A stretch of 64,000 nucleotides of DNA, taken from NCBI GenBank assembly GCA_016293865.1, contig JAEDDG010000005.1, positions 21,768 through 85,767 of the forward strand, in the 5' to 3' direction. A program made the translations under genes and the position numbers. Below, piece by piece: positions 1-8,728 of this stretch (positions within the stretch are counted from its first letter, which is position 1; the number at the start of each line of letters is the position of its first letter). The notes beneath the pieces are model-generated. The model saw only the letters and a program-made list of their open reading frames with translations, had not been told where the DNA came from and did not search any database. Source of the DNA: Oscillospiraceae bacterium. GTDB taxonomy: Bacteria > Bacillota > Clostridia > Oscillospirales > Oscillospiraceae.

Positions 1-1
1 G

Positions 2-1072
2 GCGCTGGACCTGCGCATGTATCTGCGCACGCAGATGGACAACATCATGGGCAAAACCATCGCGCTGATTGAAGCCATCTGCGACAAGGCGGAGCAGCAC
101 ACGGAAAGCATCATGCCCGGCTATACGCATCTGCAGCGTGCGCAGCCCTCCACCTTCGCCCATTACACCATGGCTTACGCGGAAATGCTCAAGCGGGATC
201 TCCTGCGTCTGCAGGACTGCTTTGACCGGACGAACGTCTGCCCTCTGGGCAGCGGCGCCATGGGCGGCACCACCTATCCCATTGACCGGGAAATGACTGC
301 CGCGCTGCTCGGGTTCGACGCCATTACGGAAAACTCCATTGACGGCGTGTCCGACCGGGACTTTGTCATTGAGCTTGCAGGCGACCTGTCGATTCTGATG
401 ATGCATCTGAGCCGTTTTTCCGAGGAAATCGTGCTCTGGTCCTCAACGGAGTTCGGCTATATTGTGCTGGACGACGCATATTCCACTGGCTCCTCCATTA
501 TGCCGCAGAAGAAAAACCCCGATATCGCCGAGCTGGTGCGCGGCAAAACAGGGCGCGTATACGGCGCCCTGACCACCCTTCTGACCATGATGAAGGGCCT
601 GCCCCTGGCATACAACAAGGACATGCAGGAGGACAAGGAAGCCATCTTTGACGCCGTGGACACCACGAGCCTCTGTCTGGAAGTCTTTACAGCCATGTAC
701 AAAACGCTGACCGTACGCACAGAGCGGCTGCGCCGCGCGGCCTCTGAGGGCTTCATCAACGCCACCGACTGTGCCGATTATCTGGTCAAAAAAGGCCTCC
801 CCTTCCGGGACGCCTACACCTGCGTGGGCCGGCTTGTCCATTACGCCATTGAAAACGGCAAGACGCTGGAAACGCTGACGCTGGACGAATATACGGCCGT
901 GTCACCCCTGTTTGACAGCGGCGTATACGACGCCATCGATCTGATGACCTGCCTGAATGGGCGTAAGGTTCCCGGCGGTCCCGCTCCCGAGGCAGTCCGG
1001 ACGCACATTTCAAATATGCGTGACTTTATTGCGCGCTTCCGTGAGTTTTCCGATTCTGAAGAGACGGATTAA
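2..1072 (+). CDS. argH: Argininosuccinate lyase, 3' part (5' end outside window)
   Basis: Cytosolic enzyme of arginine synthesis that splits argininosuccinate into arginine and fumarate. The frame is open from base 2, and its first residues (ALDLRMYLR) match the interior of ArgH, so roughly the first quarter of the gene lies upstream of the window. The fumarase/aspartase superfamily signature GSSIMPQKKNPD sits in the flexible catalytic loop, with its serine as the expected general acid/base. MPGYTHLQRAQP is the usual substrate-binding stretch. The C-terminal part (RKVPGGPAPEAV) is typical of ArgH rather than of adenylosuccinate lyase or fumarase. The gene ends 12 bases before a strong hairpin, so it is probably the last gene of an arginine operon. 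No frameshift is seen. Confidence 0.97.
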   Translation, partial: ALDLRMYLRTQMDNIMGKTIALIEAICDKAEQHTESIMPGYTHLQRAQPSTFAHYTMAYAEMLKRDLLRLQDCFDRTNVCPLGSGAMGGTTYPIDREMTAALLGFDAITENSIDGVSDRDFVIELAGDLSILMMHLSRFSEEIVLWSSTEFGYIVLDDAYSTGSSIMPQKKNPDIAELVRGKTGRVYGALTTLLTMMKGLPLAYNKDMQEDKEAIFDAVDTTSLCLEVFTAMYKTLTVRTERLRRAASEGFINATDCADYLVKKGLPFRDAYTCVGRLVHYAIENGKTLETLTLDEYTAVSPLFDSGVYDAIDLMTCLNGRKVPGGPAPEAVRTHISNMRDFIARFREFSDSEETD

Positions 1073-1084
1073 GTCCAAAAACAG

Positions 1085-1128
1085 AACAAACGGCTGTGAA
1101 AGCAATTCCGCTTTCACAGCCGTTTGTT
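1085..1128. terminator. Bidirectional terminator hairpin between argH and the esterase gene
   Basis: A 19-bp perfect stem (arms 1085-1103 and 1110-1128) with a 6-base loop lies between two convergent genes. Read on the minus strand it is followed by a T-rich run, so it serves the minus-strand gene best. On the plus strand the T-run is weak. Confidence 0.8.
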
Positions 1129-1152
1129 GGTTATCTGCATCTCCCGGCACGC

Positions 1153-2307
1153 TTACCGGCAGAGGATTTCAAGACTGTCCACACCGTCAGAACGCAGCTT
1201 TTCCCAGTCAATGCGGCCAAAGCCGTCCGTATACCGGTCCGCCTGCGGCTGAGTATTCTTCCGGGCAGCGCACTGCAGGATCAGCTTTCCGTCCCGGATC
1301 TCCATCGTCACCCGGCAATCCGCGCCGATGGGCTCGGCCCGGGCCAGCACCCAGTCTGTCCCGCCGCCCGGCGTCAGAACGCGCGTGCCCTCCTTCAGCT
1401 GTCCGTTTGCACCGAACCGGGCCAGAAGCGCCCCGCTGCGGCCAAACAGCGACACACCCTCCGGTTCCGGCAGCGCGCCGGACAGCGCCTTCCCGAGATT
1501 CCATGCCGCCTCTGCGCCCATATCGTTGAAGGTCTTCTGACTGTAATGGATCCCGGCCGGGGACATCATGTCTTTGGCACAAGTCTCCGGCATCCTGGAA
1601 ATCATATGCAGCTCCGGTATGGTCTGGCACAGCGCATACTGGGCGGCTCTTGCAATGGTCAACGCCATGGAATCCTGCGCCGTCTCCCCGCTCCAGTGCG
1701 AGCGCACGACGATCATCCCGCCGAACTGCAGCGGAAGCGTGCGCATCAGCAGCTCATGCATCTGCCGGTATGCGGCATAGTATTTCCCGGCGGTATTGAT
1801 CTCTGCCATCGGCATTTTGCCGAAGCACTCGTCATGCTCTCCCTGATTCCACAAATAGCCGCAGCGGACAATCTCATACTTCCGGGACAGCGCGGCATAG
1901 CTGGTTTTGAAGCTCTCAATTGCGCTGCTCAGCAGACGGCCGCCGCCGTTGTGGGTGCAGGGGCAGCTGTAAGCATGCGGATTCGGTGTCCACTCGTGCA
2001 TACCTGTGGCGCCCAGCGCGCACTGGAGAAAGACGGCTTTCTCGCCGGTCATGGTATACCACGCCTTCCCGAACGCCGGCATATAGCCGCCGGTCAGTCC
2101 CCGGGCCGCAAGCTCCGCCACATCGTTTCCCAGCGTCAGCTCTGTTACGGAAGGGCCGGCATAGACTGTTCCCGGTTCCGGCTGCGCCGGCCGGGCGGAA
2201 AGCGCCGGCCAGCTGCCGGCCAGCAGCGCTTCCATTTCCTCCATATAGCCGACAATCGGCGTGGAATTGGACTGGCCGATGATAAGAAACAGGGCAACCT
2301 TTTCCAT
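1153..2307 (-). CDS. Sialate O-acetylesterase-like SGNH hydrolase (SASA domain)
   Basis: Predicted carbohydrate deacetylase of the SGNH/SASA (DUF303) family. Its N-terminus has the GQSNS nucleophile motif (residues 11-15). A central NQGEHDE block matches the family W-x-Q-G-E-x-D element, and GIHYSQ near residue 255 is the likely Asp/His-containing block V. There is no signal peptide, so it is probably cytoplasmic and acts on imported sugars. The region after about residue 285 looks like a small C-terminal beta domain. The start is supported by AAAGGTGG six bases upstream. It stands alone between argH (convergent) and ogg (divergent). Removal of an O-acetyl group from sialic acid or another glycan is the family expectation; the substrate cannot be read from the sequence. 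Confidence 0.75.
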   Translation of the reverse strand: MEKVALFLIIGQSNSTPIVGYMEEMEALLAGSWPALSARPAQPEPGTVYAGPSVTELTLGNDVAELAARGLTGGYMPAFGKAWYTMTGEKAVFLQCALGATGMHEWTPNPHAYSCPCTHNGGGRLLSSAIESFKTSYAALSRKYEIVRCGYLWNQGEHDECFGKMPMAEINTAGKYYAAYRQMHELLMRTLPLQFGGMIVVRSHWSGETAQDSMALTIARAAQYALCQTIPELHMISRMPETCAKDMMSPAGIHYSQKTFNDMGAEAAWNLGKALSGALPEPEGVSLFGRSGALLARFGANGQLKEGTRVLTPGGGTDWVLARAEPIGADCRVTMEIRDGKLILQCAARKNTQPQADRYTDGFGRIDWEKLRSDGVDSLEILCR

Positions 2308-2493
2308 TGTTTTCCACCTTTACAAATATGTTTCCGGGCACAGCGCCCAATTTCTTTCATTTTATTGCTCCGCAGCTGCAAAGTCAAGGGCGCGCCCGGA
2401 CCGCTTTCCCTTTCTCTCTGCGCGCCGGTTTTCCCGGTTCCGCGCTGAAAGGTGTTCACGCGCCAGCGGGCAGAATTCCCGGCAGAATCAAGC

Positions 2494-2522
2494 TTGGCGC
2501 GGCGGCCGGACTGTGATAAAAT
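2494..2522 (+). promoter_or_regulatory. Candidate promoter for the OGG1-type glycosylase gene
   Basis: TTGGCG and TAAAAT are separated by 17 bases, 38 bases before the ogg start codon. The -35 is a moderate match only. Confidence 0.4.
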
Positions 2523-2559
2523 ATAAAAAACGTCAGAAACGGACATAAAAGGACAGACG

Positions 2560-3393
2560 ATGGAAAACCCTGCAGACTGCGAAGTTCTGGTGCTCCCGTG
2601 CGCCGACGACTTTGACCCGGACAAAATATTCAGCTGCGGTCAGTGCTTCCGCTGGAACCGGTGCACGGACGGCAGCTATACCGGCGTGGCTCTGGGCCGG
2701 GCCGTACGCCTGGAAAAAGCCGGAGATTGCCTGTATCTGTACGGCGCGGCGCAGGCGGATGCGGACCTCTGGCGCAGCTATTTTGACCTGGACCGCAGTT
2801 ATGCGGCCATCCGGCGTCAGCTCGGCATTGACGGATACATGCGCGCCTGTACGGAATACGGCGCAGGCATCCGGATTCTCCGGCAGGACAGCTGGGAAGC
2901 GCTCTGTACCTTCATCATTTCCCAATGCAACAACATTCCCCGCATCACCCGCATTGTGGAGACGCTCTGCGCATTGTGCGGCGCAGAGGTCCGGCTGGAG
3001 GGCCGTGCATACCGGACCTTTCCGTCGCCGGAAGCTGTGGCCTCCCTGTCTTTGGAGGCACTGGCGCCGCTGCGCTGCGGCTACCGCGCCCCATATATTC
3101 TGAATGCCGCCAGGACAATCAGCGAGGGGCGGCTGGATCTCTCCGCGCTGCGCGCCGGCAGCACGCAGCAGGCGCTGGAAGCGCTTTGCGCGCTGGACGG
3201 CGTCGGACTCAAAGTCGCCTCCTGCGCAGCGCTTTTCGGCCTGCAGAAGCTGGATGTATTTCCTGTGGACGTCTGGATGAAAAAGGCGCTGCGCGCGCAT
3301 TATCCCGCCGGCCTTGATCCGCAGGTCTTTGGCGGATATGCCGGAATCGCACAGCAGTATATGTTCCATTATCAGCGCTTGAACGGCCGGTAA
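2560..3393 (+). CDS. ogg: 8-oxoguanine DNA glycosylase/AP lyase, OGG1 type
   Basis: Base-excision repair enzyme that removes 8-oxoguanine and nicks the strand by beta-elimination. The N-terminal OGG_N region (residues 1-110, with FSCGQCFRW) precedes a helix-hairpin-helix GPD domain. The hairpin is LDGVGLKVA with catalytic Lys218, and Asp237 follows in FPVDVW. The 19-residue spacing is the same as Lys249/Asp268 of human OGG1. ISQCNNIPRI is the usual pre-hairpin helix, and the C-terminus has AQQYMFHYQ. The length of 277 residues is normal for bacterial OGG1. AAAGGA lies six bases before the start. The guaB -35 begins five bases after its stop, so the two genes are adjacent but separately promoted. 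Confidence 0.93.
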   Translation: MENPADCEVLVLPCADDFDPDKIFSCGQCFRWNRCTDGSYTGVALGRAVRLEKAGDCLYLYGAAQADADLWRSYFDLDRSYAAIRRQLGIDGYMRACTEYGAGIRILRQDSWEALCTFIISQCNNIPRITRIVETLCALCGAEVRLEGRAYRTFPSPEAVASLSLEALAPLRCGYRAPYILNAARTISEGRLDLSALRAGSTQQALEALCALDGVGLKVASCAALFGLQKLDVFPVDVWMKKALRAHYPAGLDPQVFGGYAGIAQQYMFHYQRLNGR

Positions 3394-3397
3394 AGCC

Positions 3398-3426
3398 TTG
3401 ACACCCGCCGACAAAAAGAATAGAAT
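3398..3426 (+). promoter_or_regulatory. Promoter of guaB
   Basis: A perfect TTGACA is followed by a 17-base spacer and TAGAAT (5 of 6). It sits immediately after the ogg stop codon and gives a leader of about 50 bases before guaB. No riboswitch or T-box is seen in that leader. Confidence 0.8.
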
Positions 3427-3482
3427 GATCCCAATACGTTTAAGCATGTTAAGATTATATTACAGACTGGAGGAAGATTAAA

Positions 3483-4991
3483 ATGGCTTACATTTTTCCG
3501 GAGCCCTCCCACACGTTCAGCGAGTATCTGCTCGTGCCCGGCTACTCCAGCGCAGAATGCACGCCGGCAAACGTCTCTCTGCGCACGCCGCTCGTAAAAT
3601 TCGCGAAGGGTGAACAACCTGCACTTTCCATGAACATCCCCCTGACGTCCGCCATTATGCAGGCGGTGTCCGACGACAATATGGCCGTCGCTCTGGCAAG
3701 AGAGGGTGGTGTTTCGTTTATCTACGGTTCGCAGTCCATTGAAAGTCAGGCCGCCATGGTGGCCCGGGCCAAAGCCTATAAGGCCGGCTTTGTAACCAGC
3801 GACTCCAACCTGAAGCCGGACGACACGCTGGAAGACGTGCTGGCGCTGAAGGAGCGCACCGGCCATTCCACTGCCGCCGTAACGGAAGACGGAACGCCCA
3901 ACGGCCGTCTTGTGGGCATCGTCACCCGCCGGGATTACCGCATCAGCCGTATGAACGGCGACGAAAAGGTCGCTTCTTTCATGACGCCCATTGACAAACT
4001 GGTGACCGCTCCGGCGGACATCTCCCTGAAAGAGGCAAACGACATCATCTGGGAGCATAAAATCAATGCTCTGCCGCTGGTGGACAGCGACGGCCGGCTG
4101 GTTTATTTCGTTTTCCGCAAGGACTATGATTTCCACAAGGAAAACCCGAACGAGCTGCTGGACACCCACAAAAAATATGTGGTCGGCGCCGGCATCAACA
4201 CACGCGATTACGCTCAGCGTGTCCCCGCACTTCTGGAGGCAGGCGCAGATGTGCTCTGCATCGACTCCTCCGAGGGCTTTTCCGAGTGGCAGAAGCGGAC
4301 CATCGCATGGATCCGCGACAATTACGGCGATGCGGTCAAGGTCGGCGCCGGCAACGTCGTGGACGCTGAGGGCTTCCGTTTCCTGGCTGACTGCGGCGCA
4401 GATTTCGTCAAGGTCGGCATCGGCGGCGGCTCCATCTGCATTACCCGTGAGCAGAAGGGCATCGGCCGCGGCCAGGCCACCGCGCTGATCGACGTATGCG
4501 CGGCCCGTGATCAGTATTTCGAAGAGACCGGCATCTATGTCCCCGTCTGCTCCGACGGCGGCATCGTGCACGACTACCACTTTACCCTGGCGCTGGCCAT
4601 GGGTGCGGACTTCCTGATGCTGGGCCGGTATTTCGCCCGCTTTGATGAAGCGCCCGGCCACAAAATCAAGGTCGGCGGCAACTTCATGAAGGAATACTGG
4701 GGCGAGGGTTCGTCCAGAGCGCGCAACTGGCAGCGTTACGATATGGGCGGCGCCAAGAAGCTCTCCTTTGAAGAGGGTGTGGATTCTTATGTGCCTTACG
4801 CCGGCAGTCTGAAGGACAACCTGGATCTGACGCTGAGCAAGGTCCGTTCCACCATGTGCAACTGCGGCGCACTGACCATTGCAGAGCTGCAGAAAAAAGC
4901 CAAGCTGACCCTGGTTTCCAGCACCTCCATTGTGGAGGGCGGCGCTCATGACGTGGTTCTGAAGGAGAATTCAATGGCCGGCATCAAATAA
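3483..4991 (+). CDS. guaB: IMP dehydrogenase
   Basis: Oxidises IMP to XMP with NAD+, the committed step of guanine nucleotide synthesis. The (beta/alpha)8 barrel is interrupted by a two-CBS (Bateman) regulatory module at about residues 105-220. The catalytic loop GIGGGSICITRE places the nucleophile at Cys319, followed by KGIGRGQATA. SDGGIVHDYH is the flap/IMP-binding region. The length of 502 residues matches the longer IMPDH form found in many Clostridia. GGAGG lies nine bases upstream of the ATG. It is monocistronic, with its own promoter before it and a strong terminator after it. Confidence 0.98.
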   Translation: MAYIFPEPSHTFSEYLLVPGYSSAECTPANVSLRTPLVKFAKGEQPALSMNIPLTSAIMQAVSDDNMAVALAREGGVSFIYGSQSIESQAAMVARAKAYKAGFVTSDSNLKPDDTLEDVLALKERTGHSTAAVTEDGTPNGRLVGIVTRRDYRISRMNGDEKVASFMTPIDKLVTAPADISLKEANDIIWEHKINALPLVDSDGRLVYFVFRKDYDFHKENPNELLDTHKKYVVGAGINTRDYAQRVPALLEAGADVLCIDSSEGFSEWQKRTIAWIRDNYGDAVKVGAGNVVDAEGFRFLADCGADFVKVGIGGGSICITREQKGIGRGQATALIDVCAARDQYFEETGIYVPVCSDGGIVHDYHFTLALAMGADFLMLGRYFARFDEAPGHKIKVGGNFMKEYWGEGSSRARNWQRYDMGGAKKLSFEEGVDSYVPYAGSLKDNLDLTLSKVRSTMCNCGALTIAELQKKAKLTLVSSTSIVEGGAHDVVLKENSMAGIK

Positions 4992-5012
4992 ACCGGCAGG
5001 CTTGCAAAAGGC

Positions 5013-5045
5013 CGGCGGGCGCCCGAAGGGCGTCCGCCGTTTTTT
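5013..5045 (+). terminator. Terminator of guaB
   Basis: A 12-bp GC-rich stem (arms 5013-5024 and 5028-5039, one G-T pair) with a 3-base loop is followed by six T. Confidence 0.92.
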
Positions 5046-5095
5046 GTGCCGTTTCACTGTTATTGAATTGTAACCCAATATACACCGTTTCGAAG

Positions 5096-5124
5096 TTGTC
5101 TTTCTCCGAAAAAGTTTACATAAT
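5096..5124 (+). promoter_or_regulatory. Promoter of the SLH polysaccharide deacetylase
   Basis: TTGTCT and CATAAT (5 of 6) are 17 bases apart, about 37 bases before the TTG start codon. Confidence 0.55.
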
Positions 5125-5160
5125 GAATGTATCAACAATTTCAGAAAAGGGGAACCGAAT

Positions 5161-6870
5161 TTGAAACGCCTGCTATCCTTCCTGCTGATTCTCTGCATTG
5201 TCTGTACACTGCTGCCCGCCGGTGCGCTGGCTGCCCCCAGCTCCGGCAAGCTGGCGGCGCTGACCTTTGACGACGGTCCAGGCCGCTATACCGCCAGACT
5301 GCTGGACGCCCTTGACCAGCGCGATGCAAAAGTCACCTTCTTCGTGCTGGGCCAGCAGGCAAAAGCGTACCCGGAAATTGTCCGCCGCGCTTACGACGCA
5401 GGGCATCAGATCGCCTCCCATACATACAGTCACCGCTCGCTCACCGGACTCAGCGCTGAAACGCTGTACCGGGAAGTCAACGACACGGCAGCTGTCCTGA
5501 ACGCGGCCATCGGCTGCTCCAATACGTACCTGATCCGCCCGCCGTACGGGAATTATAATCAGACGGTGCTCTCCCGCCTGGGTGCCCCGGCCGTTTACTG
5601 GTCTGTCGATCCGCAGGATTGGAACTGCTCCAGCGCCAGCACCGTTTACAGCCGGGTGATGAACAGCGTGCGGGACGGCTCCATCATCCTCCTGCACGAC
5701 ATTCACTCCCACAGCGTGACAGCTGCCATCGATCTTGTCGACGCGCTGATCGCAAAGGGCTACGAGCTGGTCACGGTCAACGAGCTCTGCCGGCGGCGCG
5801 GCATCACCATGCGTTCCGGCAGCATTTATTTTGACGCCTATCCCAACGGCACGCAGCTTCCCGCTCCTGCCGCGCCGGAAATCAGCGTCCGCCTGACCGG
5901 CGGCGTACCGGCGGTCACCATCACCGCCGAACCGGGCACCGCCATTTACTATACGACGGACGGCACCGCGCCGACCGGAACTTCCACCCGGTATACCGGC
6001 CCCTTCTCTGCCGCAGACGGCGCAGTGATCCGCGCCTTCTGCGCCTATGACAAAAACGGCGGGCGCAGCAAAACCGCATCGCTGACTGTCGAAGGCCTGC
6101 AGACCGCGCCGCCGGTCCTTTCTGTTGAAGACGGCCTCTGCACCATCACAGCGGACGCACCCGGCGACCGGATCCTCTATACCCTGGACGGCTCTGCGCC
6201 ACAGGCTGACAGCCCGGAATACCTGGAACCCATTGCGCTGACGCCGGGCACAACAGTCACCGCGGCGGCCGTTTCCGCGCAGTACGGGATGAGCGAAAGC
6301 ACCTGGATCACATACTCTGACGGCGGCCACGTCTTCCGCGATGTGCGCCTGACCGACCTGCACTATGCCGACATTGACGCGGCCTACACTGCCGGGATGA
6401 TGGACGGCGTCGGCGGCGACCGTTTCATGCCCGATATGGCAACCAACCGCGCCACCATCGTCACCATTCTGTACCGCCTGGCCGGCCGCCCGGACGTCGC
6501 CTCCACGGTTATGTACAGCGATGTGCCTGAAAATGAGTGGTATGCCGACGCTCTTTGCTGGGCAACAGAAAACGGGATCATTGACGGCTTTGCCGACGGG
6601 ACCTTCCGCGGGAAAACACCGCTGACCCGCGAACAGGCCGCAGCCATTCTCTTCCGGTATGCAAATGTTCAGGGCGCTGATACCTCCGCCCGCGCCTGCG
6701 CCTCGGATTTTGCAGACATTGATGCGGTCAACGGCTACGCGCTGGAGCCGCTTCTCTGGGCAACGGCCGAGCAATACATACTGCCGCCTTCTGACGGCCG
6801 TCTGGAGCCGCGCGGCTCCATTTCCCGGGCGGAACTGGCGCGGCTTGTCATGCGGGCGCTGGAGCTGTAA
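5161..6870 (+). CDS. Secreted polysaccharide deacetylase with SLH domains
   Basis: Predicted cell-surface enzyme that removes acetyl groups from peptidoglycan or another N-acetylated glycan. A signal peptide (cut near Ala24) precedes a NodB domain (about 30-220). The domain has TFDDGP (metal ligand Asp38, catalytic Asp37), HTYSH (His87, His91), RPPYGNYN, DPQDW and LLHDIH, so all five NodB motifs are present. Two chitobiase-type beta modules follow (about 225-300 and 305-380; YYTTDGTAPT and LYTLDGSAPQ), then three SLH repeats (about 390-569) that would anchor it to the wall. The start is TTG with an AGGGGAA site. It is monocistronic, with its own promoter and terminator. Confidence 0.9.
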   Translation: MKRLLSFLLILCIVCTLLPAGALAAPSSGKLAALTFDDGPGRYTARLLDALDQRDAKVTFFVLGQQAKAYPEIVRRAYDAGHQIASHTYSHRSLTGLSAETLYREVNDTAAVLNAAIGCSNTYLIRPPYGNYNQTVLSRLGAPAVYWSVDPQDWNCSSASTVYSRVMNSVRDGSIILLHDIHSHSVTAAIDLVDALIAKGYELVTVNELCRRRGITMRSGSIYFDAYPNGTQLPAPAAPEISVRLTGGVPAVTITAEPGTAIYYTTDGTAPTGTSTRYTGPFSAADGAVIRAFCAYDKNGGRSKTASLTVEGLQTAPPVLSVEDGLCTITADAPGDRILYTLDGSAPQADSPEYLEPIALTPGTTVTAAAVSAQYGMSESTWITYSDGGHVFRDVRLTDLHYADIDAAYTAGMMDGVGGDRFMPDMATNRATIVTILYRLAGRPDVASTVMYSDVPENEWYADALCWATENGIIDGFADGTFRGKTPLTREQAAAILFRYANVQGADTSARACASDFADIDAVNGYALEPLLWATAEQYILPPSDGRLEPRGSISRAELARLVMRALEL

Positions 6871-6880
6871 AAACAGATAT

Positions 6881-6917
6881 AAAACGGCGTCTCTTCAAAA
6901 AGAAGAGACGCCGTTTT
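6881..6917. terminator. Bidirectional terminator
   Basis: A 15-bp stem with A-rich and T-rich flanks lies between the deacetylase gene (plus) and the ACT-protein gene (minus). It can end transcription from both sides. Confidence 0.9.
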
Positions 6918-6944
6918 TTCATTTTCGGTTTTCCGGGCTGCCGC

Positions 6945-7382
6945 TCAGAAGCGGTCAACCTCCTCCTGGGAAATCATGCTGATTCCGGCAGCAGACAGTG
7001 CCTGCACGCAGATATTTTTATCCGACGGCCGGAGAATGATCACCGCGTCGTCAATGGTGCTGCGGCAGAACGAGTAGGAGTACTCGATGGAAACGCCGCT
7101 CTTTTCCAGAACTTCCAGCACCTCTGCCAGACCCAGGGGCTTATGCGGAATTCTGACGCACACGACATCGTTGATTCTGGCGATGTCGCCGTCCGCCCGC
7201 AGTACGGTAACAGTTCTGTCCACATCAGCGCTTTTGACAATCAGCCGGACAATACCGAACCCGGAAGTATCCGCCACGGACATGGCCAGAAGATTGATGC
7301 CGCTTTCACCCAAAAGCTGCGTCATCTGGCGCAGGGTGCCTTTTGTGTTTTCGAGAAATACGGAGACCTGCTTGATAAACAT
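6945..7382 (-). CDS. Tandem ACT-domain protein
   Basis: Small cytosolic protein made of two ACT domains (about residues 3-70 and 73-140). ACT domains bind amino acids at dimer interfaces and regulate enzymes. The N-terminal FIKQVSVFLENTKGTL is the typical first strand and helix. There is no catalytic or DNA-binding domain, so a sensor or allosteric partner role is likely. It starts 12 bases after the phenylacetate-CoA-ligase type gene and is the last gene of the operon. ACT proteins of this type often sit next to paaK-like genes in anaerobes. Since the operon leader reads Tyr/Phe codons, an aromatic amino acid is the most plausible ligand; this is inference. Confidence 0.88.
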   Translation of the reverse strand: MFIKQVSVFLENTKGTLRQMTQLLGESGINLLAMSVADTSGFGIVRLIVKSADVDRTVTVLRADGDIARINDVVCVRIPHKPLGLAEVLEVLEKSGVSIEYSYSFCRSTIDDAVIILRPSDKNICVQALSAAGISMISQEEVDRF

Positions 7383-7394
7383 ACAATTCCCTCC

Positions 7395-8711
7395 TCAAAT
7401 CTTGCGGTTGTCAATGATCCTTTTTGCCTTTCCTTCAGAGCGCGGGATGGATTTCGGCGGCACAAGGCTGACCTTGACCATAATCCCGACGACGGACTTG
7501 ATCTGTTCTGTAATGGTCCTGCGGATATCTTCAATGTGGGACACGGTGTCAGAGAACATCTCCTCCGTCAGTTCCACCTTGACCTCAAGCGTATCGGAGG
7601 AATTGACGCGGTCCACAACAAGCACATAGTGCGGGGCAACGCCGCTGACACCCACAAGCACGGATTCGATCTGGCTGGGGAAGACGTTCACGCCGCGGAT
7701 CACCAGCATGTCGTCCGTCCGTCCGGTAATCCGGCCCATGCGGACCATCGTGCGTCCGCAGGAGCAGGGCGTATCATCCAGCGTGCAGATGTCGTGGGTC
7801 CGGTAACGGATCATGGGCTGTCCGTCCTTGGTGATCGTGGTGAATACCAGCTCGCCGGGCGTGCCGTAAGGCAGCTGCTTTCCGGTCACTGGGTCAATGA
7901 TCTCCGCAATGACATGGTCCTCATTGACGTGCATGCCGTGCTTTTCAATGCATTCAAAGGAAACGCCGGGGCCTGCAATCTCTGTCAGGCCGTAGATATC
8001 CATGGCGTCAATTCCCAGAAGCGCCTCAATGCGCTGGCGCATCTCCTCGCTCCAGGGCTCCGCGCCGAAAACGCCGGACTTGAGCTTGATGTCCTTGCCG
8101 GGCTCCAGGCCCATTTCCCGGATCGTCTCGCCCAGATACGTGGCATAGGACGGCGTGCAGCAGAGAATTGTGGAGCCCAGCTCACGCATCATCATGATCT
8201 GGCGCTGGGTATTGCCGCTGGACATGGGGATGGTCATGGCGCCGATGCGCGTCGCGCCCTGGTGTGCGCCCAGGCCGCCGGTAAACAGGCCATAGCCGTA
8301 GCAGACCTGGACGATGTCGTCTTTCGTGCCGCCGGCTGCAGACAGCGCGCGGGCCACCATCTCTGTCCAGACTTCCACGTCGTTTTCCGTGTAGCCGGAC
8401 ACGATCGGCTTGCCGGTTGTACCGGAGGAACCCTGGATGCGGACGATCTGATCCTTCGGCACGGCCAGAAGGCCGAACGGGAATTCGTCGCGCAGGTCGG
8501 TTTTTTCCGTGAACGGCAGAAGCTGCAGATCTTCCACAGTGCGGATGTCCTCGGGCTTGACGCCCTGCTCATCCATACGCTTGCGGTACATCGGTACATT
8601 CTTATATACATGCTCCACGGTCTTGCGCAGGCGCTGACCCTGCAGCTGCGCGCGCTCGTCGCGGCTCATACACTCCATCTGCGGATTGTAAATTCTGTCC
8701 TGAATGCTCAT
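7395..8711 (-). CDS. paaK: Phenylacetate-CoA ligase family enzyme (aryl-acid CoA ligase)
   Basis: ATP-dependent adenylate-forming enzyme expected to convert phenylacetate or a related aryl acetate to its CoA ester. The AMP-binding loop SSGTTGKPIVSGYT is intact. YGLTEIAGPG and RTHDICTLDD match the PaaK A5/A8 regions, and the C-terminal PaaK domain ends with RIIDNRK. The length of 438 residues is normal. It starts 17 bases after the symporter and is followed 12 bases later by the ACT gene, so it belongs to the attenuated operon. No paaABC-type ring oxygenase genes are in the window, and an anaerobe would not use them. The CoA ester may therefore be made for reductive carboxylation to an aryl pyruvate; this is inference. 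Confidence 0.92.
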   Translation of the reverse strand: MSIQDRIYNPQMECMSRDERAQLQGQRLRKTVEHVYKNVPMYRKRMDEQGVKPEDIRTVEDLQLLPFTEKTDLRDEFPFGLLAVPKDQIVRIQGSSGTTGKPIVSGYTENDVEVWTEMVARALSAAGGTKDDIVQVCYGYGLFTGGLGAHQGATRIGAMTIPMSSGNTQRQIMMMRELGSTILCCTPSYATYLGETIREMGLEPGKDIKLKSGVFGAEPWSEEMRQRIEALLGIDAMDIYGLTEIAGPGVSFECIEKHGMHVNEDHVIAEIIDPVTGKQLPYGTPGELVFTTITKDGQPMIRYRTHDICTLDDTPCSCGRTMVRMGRITGRTDDMLVIRGVNVFPSQIESVLVGVSGVAPHYVLVVDRVNSSDTLEVKVELTEEMFSDTVSHIEDIRRTITEQIKSVVGIMVKVSLVPPKSIPRSEGKAKRIIDNRKI

Positions 8712-8728
8712 ATCGTTCTGTCTCTCCT

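Noticed and set aside
1096..2448. Long plus-strand open frame over the esterase gene
   Set aside because: Antisense to a gene with clear SGNH motifs; composition (Arg/Pro/Ala rich) and lack of a ribosome site mark it as a GC-driven shadow.
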